Positions 52,811-63,894 of a stretch of 64,000 bases of DNA are shown piece after piece. Numbering within the stretch: position 1 is the stretch's first letter; every line of letters begins with the position of its first letter. The stretch spans positions 157,090-221,089 of the forward strand of contig NZ_JAGBKM010000002.1 of the NCBI RefSeq assembly GCF_017498085.1. Direction: 5' to 3'. Under the pieces are notes generated by a model. The model worked only from the letters and a program-made list of their open reading frames with translations. It made no database searches and was not told the origin of the DNA. Source of the stretch: Psychrobacter coccoides (GTDB lineage Bacteria; Pseudomonadota; Gammaproteobacteria; Pseudomonadales; Moraxellaceae). Position numbers and translations under genes: made by a program.

Positions 52811-53611
52811 TTACGCATCTGCCTCATCTCGTCTAAATGTCCATGTCTTATCATCAGACAACTCATCGACATAGTAATACCCTGCCAAATCAAACTGCTT
52901 TAACTGCTCCGCATTGGTGAGTTTGTTATCCGCTGCGTATTTCACCATCAGACCACGGGCTTTTTTGGCATAAAAGGCAATCACTTTATAGTTGCCGTTT
53001 TTTTCATCCTCAAACCTGGGCGTGATAACCTTAGCATTTAACGCCTTCTTTTTTACTGATTTAAAATATTCATTAGAAGCCAGATTAACCAAGATCTTGT
53101 CACCACTATCAGCCAGTCGGGTATTGATGACTTTAGTCACCTCATCACCCCAAAACTCATATAGGTTATCACCACGCTCGTTTTTTAGCTTGGTGCCCAT
53201 TTCTAGCCGATAAGGTTGAATCAAATCTAGCGGCTTTAATACCCCATAAAGTCCAGACAAGATACCGAGGTGCTCATTGACGTAAATGGCTGTTTCTTTG
53301 TCCATACCATACATATCAAGCCCTGTATACACATCGCCATCAAACAAGTAGCTTGCCGGCTTGGCGTTGTCCAAGGTAAAGGGTTTGTCTTGACTCCATT
53401 GCCATTTTTGGTTGCGATCAGCGTTGAGCTGGGCCAAATCATCAGAGATGCCCATAAGTTCTTGTAAATCAATGGGTTCTTTTGATTTTAGGATTTTGAT
53501 CAGAGCTTGTGAGTGCTCGATCAATTCAGGCTGGCTATAGTAATTGCCAAGGTTTACCGGGACTTCATCTGTCTCATTTAGAGATTTGGCAGGAGAGAGT
53601 AAAAAATACAT
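52811..53611 (-). CDS. yaaA: Peroxide stress protein YaaA
   Basis: 266-residue UPF0246 protein that in E. coli limits free iron and oxidative damage during peroxide stress. It starts MYFLLSPAKSLNE and has the conserved LSGLYGVLKPLDLIQPYRLEMG and NLASNEYFKSV parts. ATG 53611 is chosen because AAGGA lies 6 bp upstream; the ATG at 53617 directly abuts it. Convergent with groEL. Confidence 0.94.
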   Translation of the reverse strand: MYFLLSPAKSLNETDEVPVNLGNYYSQPELIEHSQALIKILKSKEPIDLQELMGISDDLAQLNADRNQKWQWSQDKPFTLDNAKPASYLFDGDVYTGLDMYGMDKETAIYVNEHLGILSGLYGVLKPLDLIQPYRLEMGTKLKNERGDNLYEFWGDEVTKVINTRLADSGDKILVNLASNEYFKSVKKKALNAKVITPRFEDEKNGNYKVIAFYAKKARGLMVKYAADNKLTNAEQLKQFDLAGYYYVDELSDDKTWTFRRDEADA

Positions 53612-53617
53612 GGTCAT

Positions 53618-54014
53618 TCCTTATCAGTCTATAGGTTTTAATTAGGATAGCATTTTATAGAGCAAGCTTTGCTTACCGTATCATCGGTTTATCGGTATTT
53701 GGTTTTATTATTGCAGAAGAGTGAAATTGGGGATATAAGCGATAAAACTGGCACATATCATAGCAAAGTTTATAAAGAGAGGAGAAATCCATAACTTTTT
53801 ATTTACTAGTTGGTCATCAATAGACAATGAAAGTTAGCAAACGATGTCTCTATAATAAAAAGACTTGATGATAAGTATGTCATCATTTTTTAAATTGATA
53901 GTCTTGGCTTCAGTATCTTTGCTATCAAGTGAAGCGGTTTTTTTTCCCTATATGTGTTGAGAATGATACAGCAAACGTATAGGACAGTAATGTATGTAGA
54001 CGTAAGGAGACGGT
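53618..54014 (+). other. Divergent yaaA-pntAA gap
   Basis: 397 bp of AT-rich DNA between the divergent yaaA and pntAA genes, so it must hold promoters for both. I found no clear -35/-10 pair, OxyR site or repeat. GTAAGGAGAC at ~54002 is the pntAA ribosome-binding site. Confidence 0.3.
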
Positions 54015-55178
54015 ATGAAAATCGGTGTAATCAGCGCAGATGTGGCTGGCGAGGGCCGTGTTGCGCTAACCCCAGATGCAGTAAAAAAACTACGCAAACT
54101 TGGGTTTGAAGTCATCATTGAGTCAGGTGCAGGTCAGGCAGCGTATTATGCTGATGAGTTGTACCAAGCTGCTGGTGCTGACATTGCAAACAATAGCGCC
54201 GAGGTCGTTGCACAGTCTCAAATTATCACAGTAGTGCATGACTTGTCTGCTGATCTCATAGATCGCCTCACTGAGGGGCAAATCGTTATCGGTATGCTCG
54301 ACCCTTATCGCAATGCTCAGCTGGATACTTATGCAGCCAAGGGTGCGACGGTGTTTGCTATGGAGTTGTTGCCTCGTACCTTATCACGGGCACAGAACAT
54401 GGACGTTTTGTCTTCTCAAGCCAACCTTGCAGGCTATAAAGCCGTACTGTTGGCGGCCAATGAATACTCGCGTCCGTTTCCGATGTTTATGACTTCGGCA
54501 GGGACAGTTAAGCCTGCTAAGGTGGTCATTCTAGGCGTCGGAGTTGCAGGTCTACAAGCCATTGCTACTGCCAAACGTTTAGGTGCGGTGGTGGAGGCCA
54601 GTGATCTGCGTCCGTCTGCCAAAGAGCAGGTAGAGTCCTTAGGCGGGAAATGGCTCGATGTCCCCATGAGCGACGAGGAGGCAGAAAAGGCCAAGTCTAC
54701 AGGTGGCTATGCTTGGACACCTTCAGAGCAGTATATGAAAGATCAAGCAGTGGTGGTAGACAAAGCATTAAGTCAGGCTGATATCGTCATCACTACCGCT
54801 CAGATACCGGGGCGTCAGGCACCACGCTTGGTGCACAAAGCCACGCTCGAAAAAATGAAAGCAGGCTCTGTACTGATTGATATGGCGGCTAGTACTGGTG
54901 GTAACGTTGAAGGCACTGTTGCAGATGAGATTGTCACTACTGACAGTGGTGTACGTATTGTTGGGGCCGCCAATATACCCTCGATGCTCGCAGCGCAGTC
55001 TTCGGACTTATATGCCAACAACCTGGTCAACTTTATCAGTACTTTAGTAGCCACTGAAGCAGACGTTGAAGGCACTGTTGCAGCAAGTGAGCTGGCATTG
55101 AACTTGGATATGGATGATGAGATTCAAGGCGCTTTAGCAGTGACTCACGAAGGTCAAGTGCGTCTGGCCAAGCGCTAA
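54015..55178 (+). CDS. pntAA: NAD(P) transhydrogenase subunit alpha part 1
   Basis: 387-residue soluble NAD(H)-binding domain I of the proton-translocating transhydrogenase, which makes NADPH from NADH using the proton gradient. It has the alanine-dehydrogenase-like fold, KVVILGVGVAGLQAIATAKRLGA (shown in part; nucleotide loop about 170-185), the RPSAKEQVESLGGKW stretch and DMAASTGGNVEGT. It lacks membrane helices, which reside in pntAB: a split alpha subunit, as in Rhodospirillum. Confidence 0.95.
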   Translation: MKIGVISADVAGEGRVALTPDAVKKLRKLGFEVIIESGAGQAAYYADELYQAAGADIANNSAEVVAQSQIITVVHDLSADLIDRLTEGQIVIGMLDPYRNAQLDTYAAKGATVFAMELLPRTLSRAQNMDVLSSQANLAGYKAVLLAANEYSRPFPMFMTSAGTVKPAKVVILGVGVAGLQAIATAKRLGAVVEASDLRPSAKEQVESLGGKWLDVPMSDEEAEKAKSTGGYAWTPSEQYMKDQAVVVDKALSQADIVITTAQIPGRQAPRLVHKATLEKMKAGSVLIDMAASTGGNVEGTVADEIVTTDSGVRIVGAANIPSMLAAQSSDLYANNLVNFISTLVATEADVEGTVAASELALNLDMDDEIQGALAVTHEGQVRLAKR

Positions 55179-55237
55179 ATACTGGATATTTATCATATGG
55201 TATATACCAGTCATGAATCAATTATTAGGAGGATAAA

Positions 55238-55615
55238 ATGAATGCCACTATTTTAGCAGCAGCGCAAGCTGGCGATGCGATAGGCAGCACCCCGTTCGTA
55301 GCGATTTTTACGGTTTTTGTACTCGCTATTTTTGTTGGATATTACGTCGTTTGGGGGGTAACCCCAGCACTGCACACGCCATTAATGGCAGTAACCAACG
55401 CTCTGTCAAGTATCGTCATCGTTGGCGCTATGCTACAGACTGTCTATATCGATGGCTCAATGTTTACGCCAACCAGCTTACTTGGTGCTTTTGCTGTATT
55501 TTTGGCCAGTATCAATATCTTTGGGGGCTTTGCTGTTACGGAACGTATGCTGGCGATGTTTAAGCCAAAAGAAAAAAAAGCGCCTGCAACTAAGGATTCT
55601 GGAGGTGAGGCATGA
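55238..55615 (+). CDS. pntAB: NAD(P) transhydrogenase subunit alpha part 2
   Basis: 125 residues with three transmembrane helices (about 18-38, 48-68, 75-97), the alpha-subunit part of membrane domain [26 protein letters not shown] is the hallmark, here cited in part. AGGAGGATAAA precedes the ATG. Overlaps pntB by four bases (ATGA). Confidence 0.94.
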   Translation: MNATILAAAQAGDAIGSTPFVAIFTVFVLAIFVGYYVVWGVTPALHTPLMAVTNALSSIVIVGAMLQTVYIDGSMFTPTSLLGAFAVFLASINIFGGFAVTERMLAMFKPKEKKAPATKDSGGEA

Positions 55616-57009
55616 GTAATTTTACCACCCTCATAGCGAGCAATGCTGATTGGTTTTATCTGATCGGTGCGATACTGTTTATTTTGACCTTGCGTGGTTT
55701 GTCTAGTCCAAAGACCGCTATTCGGGGTAACCGCTTTGGTATGGCAGCAATGGCGATCGCTGTGGTCACCACCTTCTTCTTAGCCGAAGGTCCGGTAATG
55801 TGGCTGATCATCGCTGCCATGATATTGGGTGCTGTGGTCGGTATGTGGAAAGCAAAAACCGTCGCAATGACCCAGATGCCAGAGACGGTTGCTTTGATGC
55901 ACTCGTTCGTGGGTCTAGCAGCGGTGGCCATTGCCTTAGCAACAGTGCTGCATACCGAAGAGGCGTACAGTACAGTGACTCGTTTAGAGCTGTTTATCGG
56001 CTGCTTTATCGGGGCGATTACCTTTTCAGCTTCCTTTTTTGCTTTTGGTAAGCTTGCCGCCAAGAGTTGGGCTAAAACCCTGGCAGGAGGCTGGGTTAAG
56101 CCGGTTCAAGGACTTTTGTTTGTCGCAATGATTGGCTTTGGTGCGGTCTATTTTATGACGGATTCATTACCCGCTTTTTATGCGATGACGGTACTTGCTG
56201 TCGTCTTTGGTTGGATGTGGATTGCGCCTATTGGAGGCGGTGATATGCCAGTGGTGGTATCGCTGCTCAATTCATTTTCCGGTTGGGCCGCAGCCGGTAT
56301 TGGTTTTACGCTTGGCAATTCAATGCTGATTATCGCAGGCTCTTTGGTCGGTTCATCAGGCGCTATCTTGTCATATATTATGTGTAAAGCCATGAATCGC
56401 TCGCTGCTCAATGTCTTGTTTGGTGGTATGGGTACAGCTGCAGTGGTCGCCGGTGATGATAGTGCACCGAAGACTTATAAATCAGGTTCGGCAGAAGATG
56501 CAGGCTTTCTCATGTCCAATGCTAATGATGTGATTATTGTCCCAGGATATGGTATGGCGCAAGGCCGTGCGCAAAATGCGGTCAAAGAGATGTATGAGTT
56601 GCTCAAAGAGGAAGGCGTTAATGTGCGCTTTGCCATTCATCCTGTCGCTGGCCGTATGCCAGGACACATGAATGTACTATTGGCAGAAGCTGATGTGCCT
56701 TACGATGATATCCTCGAGATGGATGAGATTAATTCTGACTTTTCTAGCACCGATGTGGTGTTGGTCATTGGCGCTAATGACGTGGTCAATCCATCTGCTA
56801 AAGATGATCCAGCCTCACCTATCTTCGGTATGCCAATACTAGAGGTCACCAAAGCACAGACCGTCATGGTTATCAAGCGCTCGATGAGTACTGGCTACGC
56901 AGGACTGGATAACAGCTTGTTTTATATGGACAAAACCATGATGATCTTTGGTGATGCCAAAAAAATGGTGGAAGAAATGGTGCGTAGTATCAACGGCGGC
57001 GGTCATTAA
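55612..57009 (+). CDS. pntB: NAD(P) transhydrogenase subunit beta
   Basis: 465 residues: eight to nine transmembrane helices (domain II, about 1-265) and the NADP(H)-binding domain III (about 285-465) with [12 protein letters not shown] and [11 protein letters not shown]. Together with pntAA and pntAB it forms the complete enzyme in the inner membrane. GGAGGTGAGGC precedes the ATG inside pntAB. A terminator follows. Confidence 0.96.
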   Translation: MSNFTTLIASNADWFYLIGAILFILTLRGLSSPKTAIRGNRFGMAAMAIAVVTTFFLAEGPVMWLIIAAMILGAVVGMWKAKTVAMTQMPETVALMHSFVGLAAVAIALATVLHTEEAYSTVTRLELFIGCFIGAITFSASFFAFGKLAAKSWAKTLAGGWVKPVQGLLFVAMIGFGAVYFMTDSLPAFYAMTVLAVVFGWMWIAPIGGGDMPVVVSLLNSFSGWAAAGIGFTLGNSMLIIAGSLVGSSGAILSYIMCKAMNRSLLNVLFGGMGTAAVVAGDDSAPKTYKSGSAEDAGFLMSNANDVIIVPGYGMAQGRAQNAVKEMYELLKEEGVNVRFAIHPVAGRMPGHMNVLLAEADVPYDDILEMDEINSDFSSTDVVLVIGANDVVNPSAKDDPASPIFGMPILEVTKAQTVMVIKRSMSTGYAGLDNSLFYMDKTMMIFGDAKKMVEEMVRSINGGGH

Positions 57010-57058
57010 TCTTTGCCAGCGCATTTGAATATAAACCATGTATAACTATTTTAGAACA

Positions 57059-57087
57059 GCAAAAAGTCACTACAGTGGCTTTTTTGC
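57059..57087 (+). terminator. Terminator after pntB
   Basis: A GCAAAAAGTCAC / GTGGCTTTTTTGC-type stem with loop TACA and a T6 tract. Confidence 0.75.
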
Positions 57088-57150
57088 GTTATGGTAAGCC
57101 ATATTTATCCAACACCAAACAATACAGTTTAGACGATAAGAGAGTCCATT

Positions 57151-57678
57151 ATGAACATGTTATTACGATTTTTTATTATGTATGGCCTGCTGCTGCAGCA
57201 ACTCAAGCGCCAGTCTCTGAGCCAGCGCCTGAGTGTCGAGGCTTTAAGCGTACCGACAACCCGTTATTATCGAGTGCTGCCACATGATATGGGCTTTCGG
57301 GATCATCTGCCCAATTATCGCTACTTGTCTTTTATTGAGCTTAATGTCACGCACTGGTTAATCGCTTGCTGTCACCAAAAAGGCATTAAAACCCTAGACT
57401 GGGTCATCGCCATGCAAGAGATGGTGTATCTTAAAGAAATTAAGTTTTTGGACAAAATGACGTTGAACAGTCAGCTTGTGGGTTGGGATAAAAAATATGT
57501 GTATTTTGAGCATCGATTTTTTGTCAAAGATCAGCTCATGAGTGTCGGGATGACTAAGTTTGTGCTGATGAATAAAAAGCAGAAGCAAACGCCTGCTGTG
57601 CTCGATATGGAAGGTGAGCACATAACTGATGTGATTGAAACATGGAATACGCATCAAGCGGCAGTGAAGGCCACCTAG
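57151..57678 (+). CDS. Hot-dog-fold thioesterase-like protein
   Basis: 175 residues. The part PHDMGFRDHLPNYRYLSFIELN with MQEMVYLKEIKFLDKMTL and YFEHRFFVKDQLMSVGMTKFVLM is the 4HBT_2 pattern of acyl-CoA thioesterase-like proteins (quoted in part). A hydrophobic N-terminus (about 1-16) may be an anchor. The substrate is unknown. GAGAG precedes the ATG. It stands alone behind the pnt terminator. Confidence 0.7.
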   Translation: MNMLLRFFIMYGLLLQQLKRQSLSQRLSVEALSVPTTRYYRVLPHDMGFRDHLPNYRYLSFIELNVTHWLIACCHQKGIKTLDWVIAMQEMVYLKEIKFLDKMTLNSQLVGWDKKYVYFEHRFFVKDQLMSVGMTKFVLMNKKQKQTPAVLDMEGEHITDVIETWNTHQAAVKAT

Positions 57679-57802
57679 CTCCTGTTGCAGCGAGTTTATG
57701 ATAACTTGGCTATAATCATCTGGTGAAGTTTGATAGGATAGAGGCCATGCCGTTAATGGACCATTCAAACGTTTTTTAAATAACAACACTTAAGGAGCCA
57801 CT

Positions 57803-58012
57803 ATGAATCCGCAAAAGCTAAAATGGACCGACAGCTTAGACATTGCTATTGAGTTGTATGAAAAGTTTCCTGAGACCGATCCACAATACATTCGCTTTAC
57901 TGATCTGCATCGCTGGGTAACTGAGCTTGAAAACTTTGACGACGATCCGCAACGCTCAAATGAAGGTATTTTAGAAGCCATTCAGATGAATTGGATTGAT
58001 GAGGCTGACTAG
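57803..58012 (+). CDS. iscX: Fe-S assembly protein IscX
   Basis: 69-residue acidic protein that binds IscS and modulates Fe-S cluster assembly. [19 protein letters not shown] and [14 protein letters not shown] are diagnostic. AAGGAGCC gives a strong ribosome-binding site. It lies away from the isc operon, unlike in E. coli. Confidence 0.94.
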   Translation: MNPQKLKWTDSLDIAIELYEKFPETDPQYIRFTDLHRWVTELENFDDDPQRSNEGILEAIQMNWIDEAD

Positions 58013-58083
58013 CTTAGTTTGCATCGCCTCTTAAGTACAAAACCCAATAACCACCCTAATACCATCATAGGATAGGTAACATC

Positions 58084-58566
58084 ATGACGTCACAAACCAA
58101 AACGCTGTCTGAGGCTATTGCTTGCCAAGGTATTAGCGTTCGTACCACCAATAACGCTGAAATCAGCTTTGAGACCGCCAAGTTAGGTCGTCTATGGCAA
58201 AAATTCTATCAAGAGCATATGGGCAAATTGCCCGAAGGTGAGGATATCTACGGTATCTACCTTAACTATGAAAGTGATGATTTGGTAGGGGCGTTTGATG
58301 TGGTGGCCAGTTGGAAAGTAGACAGTGAGCAAGCGCAGCAAAGTGCGGGTGATGTAGTCGCAGTCAATATTCCTGCAGGCAAGTATTTGGTGTTTTCTGA
58401 AACGGGTCATATGCCCAATACTGTGATGAATGCGTGGGAGAAGGCTTGGGAATATTTCCATAATCCAGACTGCGCGCACAGTCGAACTTTTGATGTCGAC
58501 TTTGAGCACTATATCGATGGCAATTTAGAATATGGGCAAGTGGATCTTTATATTGGCATCAACTAA
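58084..58566 (+). CDS. GyrI-like effector-binding domain protein
   Basis: 160-residue stand-alone effector-binding (AraC/GyrI, Cass2-like) domain without a DNA-binding part. Typical stretches are LWQKFYQEHMGKLP, YGIYLNYESDDLVGAFDVV and NIPAGKYLVFSETGHMP. Such domains bind small hydrophobic or cationic ligands; the role here is unknown. AGGTAACATC precedes the ATG. A strong terminator follows. Confidence 0.82.
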   Translation: MTSQTKTLSEAIACQGISVRTTNNAEISFETAKLGRLWQKFYQEHMGKLPEGEDIYGIYLNYESDDLVGAFDVVASWKVDSEQAQQSAGDVVAVNIPAGKYLVFSETGHMPNTVMNAWEKAWEYFHNPDCAHSRTFDVDFEHYIDGNLEYGQVDLYIGIN

Positions 58567-58583
58567 GCCAACAGAAACTACAG

Positions 58584-58617
58584 GGTGTTACTTACCGGAT
58601 AAGTAACGCCTTTTTTT
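58584..58617. terminator. Terminator between the GyrI-like gene and dapE
   Basis: An 11-bp stem (58584-58594 with 58600-58610, one wobble) with a 5-nt loop and T7. Confidence 0.9.
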
Positions 58618-58630
58618 AAACGTCATCTTC

Positions 58631-59833
<1,203 letters not shown>

Positions 59834-59870
59834 CTAACCTTTTATATTTTATATTATAAATAGAATGAAC

Positions 59871-60007
59871 TATAGTCGATTTACTCTAGAAATGACATAG
59901 CACTGCTGGGATGAATTTTGCGCAGCCTCTGTGATAGCAGCACGCAAGTAAAATTTATACCAGTAGCGCATTTAAATTTATAACAATTTTACTTTGAACG
60001 GACTATA
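59871..60007 (+). repeat. Family-2 repeat, copy 4 (best preserved)
   Basis: 137 bp with perfect ends TATAGTC / GACTATA and internal dyad similarity (GCACTGCTGG-ATGAATTTT against AAATTTATACCAGTAGCGC). It shares CTGGGATGAATTTT, GCCTCTGTGA and TATACCAGTAG with copy 2. It ends one base before the stop codon of the - strand oxygenase gene (60008-60010). Confidence 0.75.
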
Positions 60008-60763
60008 TCAATTGTCTTCTTCAACAAAGGGCACCAAACCATCTCGGCGCATCCATGTTGCGATAGAGTAGCGTTGTCGATGAGCGATTTGTACCTGATG
60101 CTGCAGATCACTATCAAAGATTACCAGCCGATTGGCCATAGGCATGACATTATGATGAATGCCGTGTTTGTCAACGATCTCTAAAGCGCCCCCATCATTG
60201 ATTGTCCATTCATCATTGAGATAAAACACCGCTGAAATAACACGCTCATCACGGCCAGCAGGGTTGTCACTGTGCCATTGATAGCCGAAGCCTGCCGGAT
60301 AGCAAGCATAGTGTGCTTCACTATGGCGAATACCAGCAAACAAGCTTTGATTAAATAAAGTGGCGAGCGCATTGATACTTTGTAGATAAAAATAACCTGC
60401 AAAGAAGTTTTTTGTGATCCAGCGAATCCTGTCACCTCGAATATCACGGACTCGCACCCCTGCAGTGAGCTCTGCATCACGGTAGTCGATAAAGCCGCTT
60501 TCTGCTTGCAGGGCTAACAGTGCTTTGTCCATAAATACGTCATCAAGCACCAACCAGCCATCTTCTACAAACCTATCTAGCTGTGTGTCTGTCAATCTTT
60601 CATCCCAGCGCACAGCAAAGTCTGACATTTGTAATATATCTTGGGTCACAAGTGAGTCACTGACGCTTTTTGCCCAAGGCTCAAGCAGTGGCGGGTTATC
60701 AGGACCTATCGGCTCGTCGACCATCAGGTTTGTCACATTCAAGTTGCTAATAATCTTCGTCAT
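60008..60763 (-). CDS. 2OG-Fe(II) oxygenase family protein
   Basis: 251 residues. The iron triad His164, Asp166 and His222 (WHSDNP, LQHQV) and Arg231 for 2-oxoglutarate define a non-haem dioxygenase of the prolyl-4-hydroxylase-like type. The ~60 N-terminal residues lie outside the domain. Substrate unknown; neighbours (dapE, rlmJ) give no strong hint. GAGGTGAA lies before the ATG. Confidence 0.87.
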   Translation of the reverse strand: MTKIISNLNVTNLMVDEPIGPDNPPLLEPWAKSVSDSLVTQDILQMSDFAVRWDERLTDTQLDRFVEDGWLVLDDVFMDKALLALQAESGFIDYRDAELTAGVRVRDIRGDRIRWITKNFFAGYFYLQSINALATLFNQSLFAGIRHSEAHYACYPAGFGYQWHSDNPAGRDERVISAVFYLNDEWTINDGGALEIVDKHGIHHNVMPMANRLVIFDSDLQHQVQIAHRQRYSIATWMRRDGLVPFVEEDN

Positions 60764-60972
60764 TTCACCTCGTTATCGATTACTCTATTTAAAACGGTTA
60801 TAGCCCTGAATTGCTATAACGTCAATGTCAATGAATCACGATCATCAATCGTTTTATGCTTTTTTGTCTTCTTTTATCGATGGTGCTTACCAAAACCACA
60901 TTATCTTTTCTACTTCCTATGCTACCATAGATGCAATTTTTCTCACTTAAACTTTTCAGATTATGAATAACT

Positions 60973-61857
60973 ATGAACTATAAACACGCCTACCATGCTG
61001 GTAACTTTGCTGATGTGGTAAAACACATTTTATTGGTGCAACTGCTCAATCAATTGAGTCAAAAAAACAAACCTTTCTATGCGCTCGATGCTTATGGCGG
61101 CCGTGGTCTGTATTCGCTAAGTAGTGAAGAAGCCCGTAAAACTGGAGAAGCCGAAGGCGGTATCAAAGCTCTGTTAAAAGCGGATGACACTGATATGCTA
61201 TCAGCACCCGCTGCGGTCAAAGACTATATGGAAGGCATCAAACAGGCCAGATTGACTTATGACAATAAGGTCTATCCTGGCTCGCCTTGGTGGATCGCCC
61301 ATCATGTCGAAAAGCATGCAGGTGCAGGTATACGTGGTGAGGCGTTTGAAGCCAAAGCCAGTGAGTATGATGCGCTTAACTATCAGTTGTATAAGCTACC
61401 GATAGGTATTCATCATCGTAATGCTTTTGAAGGCATTACCGCTGTTATCCCACCAACCGAGCGCCGTGGTCTTATTTTTCTGGACCCGCCTTATGAGCAA
61501 GAGCACAAAGACTTTACGCGGCTTATCGACTTGTTGGTGGCAGCCTATAATAAATGGCCACAAGGGACATATGCGCTTTGGTTCCCTATCAAAAACATCG
61601 AAGCCGTTGAGCTGTTTTATAAAAAGCTGAAGCGTACGGATATCAGACGTCAGTTGATTTGTGAGCTTAATATTTATCCCAACGATATCGCCGTTGGACT
61701 TAATGGCACAGGCATGCTCATTATTAATCCACCGTGGCAGTTTGATAATCATGCTCGGGAGATATTGCGCTTTTTACAGCCTTTCTTAAAGGTGGCTGAT
61801 GCACCAGATATGACACCTGATAGTGCGACCAATGTACGCTGGCTGGTTGGCGAATAA
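60973..61857 (+). CDS. rlmJ: 23S rRNA (adenine-2030 N6)-methyltransferase RlmJ
   Basis: 294-residue SAM-dependent enzyme. The start MNYKHAYHAGNFADVVKH and the catalytic DPPYEQ (171-176) are diagnostic; ALDAYGGRGLYSL is the SAM loop. Slightly longer than E. coli RlmJ. No clear ribosome-binding site was seen. pssA follows at once. Confidence 0.95.
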   Translation: MNYKHAYHAGNFADVVKHILLVQLLNQLSQKNKPFYALDAYGGRGLYSLSSEEARKTGEAEGGIKALLKADDTDMLSAPAAVKDYMEGIKQARLTYDNKVYPGSPWWIAHHVEKHAGAGIRGEAFEAKASEYDALNYQLYKLPIGIHHRNAFEGITAVIPPTERRGLIFLDPPYEQEHKDFTRLIDLLVAAYNKWPQGTYALWFPIKNIEAVELFYKKLKRTDIRRQLICELNIYPNDIAVGLNGTGMLIINPPWQFDNHAREILRFLQPFLKVADAPDMTPDSATNVRWLVGE

Positions 61858-61883
61858 CAATGGCGACACGTAAGGATGATGAG

Positions 61884-62786
61884 ATGACGAACATGAAAGC
61901 ACCCATAGATCCATCAAATCAAGATGCTTTGGGTAATGGGTCTTCACAGGACACTGCGTCAACTCAACCGCCATTTGTTGATGAGCACGAGTTCAATATT
62001 CGTTTAGCAGACAACAAAGGCTATGATGGTTTGACTTTTGAAGTCATAGAGACAGAAGTCGCCGAGGGCAAGCAGGTGGTCAGTCGTGGTGTCTATTTAG
62101 CGCCAAACCTGATCACTACGTTATCACTACTGTCTGGTTTTTATTCAATATTAGCCAGTACCCAAGGTGAGTTTTATAAGGCTTCCTTGGCCATCTTTTT
62201 ATCAGCCATCCTCGATGGTGCTGATGGTCGAGTGGCACGCATGCTCAATGCGCAAAGCCCCTTTGGCGAACAATACGACTCTTTGGCGGATATGCTCGCT
62301 TTTGGTATCGCTCCTGCGATACTGGTATATAGCTTTGCCTTAGAGCCATTAGGCCGTATCGGTTTGGGATGTGCTTTTGTCTTTACCGCTTGCGGCGCAT
62401 TTCGTCTGGCAAGGTTTAACGTACAAATTGGTGAAGTGGATAAAAAGTTCTTTGTTGGCTTGGCCAGTCCACTAGCAGCAATATTGGTAACCTCAGCTGT
62501 GATGGTTGCTGTCGATCATAATGAATGGGTTGGACAGTATGACACGACTGTCATGATGTTATTTGCTGCTTGGGTAGTGATCTGCGGCCTACTTATGGTG
62601 AGTAATGTAAAATACTATAGCTTTAAAGAGTTTGATAAAAAGAAAGTCCCTTTTGTGGTACTTATTATTGGGGTGTTGGTCATGAGTATTGTACTTTATG
62701 ATATTCCTGTCGGTATTTTAGCTATTGGTATTATTTATGCGTTGTCTGGTATTTTTACCACGATTAAAGCCAAAGCTGGTGGTTGA
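61884..62786 (+). CDS. pssA: CDP-diacylglycerol--serine O-phosphatidyltransferase
   Basis: 300-residue inner-membrane enzyme making phosphatidylserine, precursor of phosphatidylethanolamine. The CDP-alcohol phosphotransferase motif DGADGRVAR...GEQYDSLAD (about 109-135) is intact, with six to eight transmembrane helices after a ~60-residue polar N-terminus. ATG 61884 has AAGGA 7 bp upstream; ATG 61860 is in frame too and lies two bases after rlmJ. It is the multi-pass, Bacillus-like type II enzyme rather than the E. coli peripheral type. Confidence 0.92.
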   Translation: MTNMKAPIDPSNQDALGNGSSQDTASTQPPFVDEHEFNIRLADNKGYDGLTFEVIETEVAEGKQVVSRGVYLAPNLITTLSLLSGFYSILASTQGEFYKASLAIFLSAILDGADGRVARMLNAQSPFGEQYDSLADMLAFGIAPAILVYSFALEPLGRIGLGCAFVFTACGAFRLARFNVQIGEVDKKFFVGLASPLAAILVTSAVMVAVDHNEWVGQYDTTVMMLFAAWVVICGLLMVSNVKYYSFKEFDKKKVPFVVLIIGVLVMSIVLYDIPVGILAIGIIYALSGIFTTIKAKAGG

Positions 62787-62804
62787 AACTGTGTAGAGTC
62801 TTTA

Positions 62805-62919
62805 TATAGCCCGTTCAAAAAAAGGTATAAATCTCTTAACGTGTTACAAGAAGGTTTTTTGACGTGGAGATTATATAAAGGCTGCACCGATGTATTTGAA
62901 AAGAAAGTATCCCAGTAGC
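62805..62919 (-). repeat. Family-2 repeat, copy 5 (degraded, interrupted)
   Basis: Inverse to copies 2 and 4. It starts TATAGCCCGTTCAAAA, matches weakly in TATAAATC-TTAACGTGTTAC, then has AAAGGCTGCACC and ATCCCAGTAGC, after which repeat copy D begins. A possible remainder follows at 63095-63125. Alignment is by eye and loose. Confidence 0.45.
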
Positions 62920-63094
62920 CTAGGGCGTGTCTTCAATTCAAATGATGATATCTAAATGGGCTAAAAATGGCTAAACTTTGTCATACTTCGTCAAATAACT
63001 GGTTAATATCCCGATATTATCTGCGTTATTTTCCTTGTCTGACAGCAATTTATCTCATTTTTATGACCATTTTTAAAATGAAGACACGCCCTAG
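62920..63094 (+). mobile_element. Family-1 MITE-like repeat, copy D
   Basis: 175 bp, same orientation as copies A and C, bounded by CTAG (62920-62923 and 63091-63094). It is the most diverged copy, e.g. ATGATGATATC in place of TCGAAGGATACC. It appears to have entered the family-2 repeat and lies between pssA and the hairpin at 63130. Confidence 0.85.
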
Positions 63095-63129
63095 CAACAT
63101 TTGTAAATTGAGCTGACTCTAATCAAGAG

Positions 63130-63155
63130 ACTTACCGAAAGGTAAGTGCTTTTTT
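63130..63155 (+). terminator. GAAA-loop terminator
   Basis: ACTTACC-GAAA-GGTAAGT, then GC and T6. It is 344 bp beyond pssA and may be the original pssA terminator, displaced by the repeats, or the 3' end of a small RNA. Confidence 0.75.
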
Positions 63156-63185
63156 CGTTCTAACAATGTTGAGGTCATTGTCATT

Positions 63186-63743
63186 ATGATGATTCAAGCT
63201 AAGGCCTATGGTTCGTTTGTTTACCTCTCAAGACTATACAGTAAAGTCTTACTCGTATTGCTATTTGCTTTATTATTCAGCTACGCAAGCAGTGTGCAAG
63301 CTGCGAGCGATCCGATTGCACAGCTACCATCATCTTTTATTACACGTGCAGAAGCGGCCAACCCAAATAACTTTAAACCGATAAAGCTTAATGGCCGCAT
63401 AGTTGATATCGCTTTGGCCTCTTGCCCAATGGAAACAGGACTTATCGCATGTGGTCTACAAAAGCTAGACCTGATCAATGGCGGCCCTGCAGAAGTAAAT
63501 GCTGACTATGATTTAGCACAGACTTTTATATACCCATCCAATGCTCAACCTAACACTGCTGTTGTCATCATTACTCGTTCTGACCTCATGGATGATAGTG
63601 TCAGTGCTGAGCGCTACCGAATAAGCTTTAAGTCAGAAAAGAAGCCATTGGGATTGGATTGGAACTGGGTACAGTACGGCGTACAGTATAAGTGCGCACG
63701 TGGTGACAACACAGGCCAATGGACGAAAAACCTTTGTCCTTAA
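63186..63743 (+). CDS. Secreted protein, unknown function
   Basis: 185 residues. A basic N-terminus and hydrophobic core (about 20-34) lead to an AxA cleavage site (SSVQA-AS), so export by Sec is likely. The mature part has four Cys (SCPMETGL, LIACGLQ, YKCARG, NLCP), consistent with two disulfides. I do not recognise the family. Start is ATG 63186 or 63189; GAGG lies rather far upstream. It has its own region between a terminator and the end of the window. Confidence 0.65.
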   Translation: MMIQAKAYGSFVYLSRLYSKVLLVLLFALLFSYASSVQAASDPIAQLPSSFITRAEAANPNNFKPIKLNGRIVDIALASCPMETGLIACGLQKLDLINGGPAEVNADYDLAQTFIYPSNAQPNTAVVIITRSDLMDDSVSAERYRISFKSEKKPLGLDWNWVQYGVQYKCARGDNTGQWTKNLCP

Positions 63744-63894
63744 CGCTTCGCCTTTAATATAGTTAATAATTAGAATGGCTAACCGTCCACTATAATCAGT
63801 CAGCTATTGAGAATTTTTATAACCATCAGCAGCCCTAATATCCTGAAAATCCAATAGACTTTAAAATAGTTTGAATTATTTAGAAGCTACCCCC
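63744..63894 (+). other. Non-coding DNA after the secreted protein
   Basis: No gene, terminator or repeat copy recognised. It leads into a strong promoter. Confidence 0.3.
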
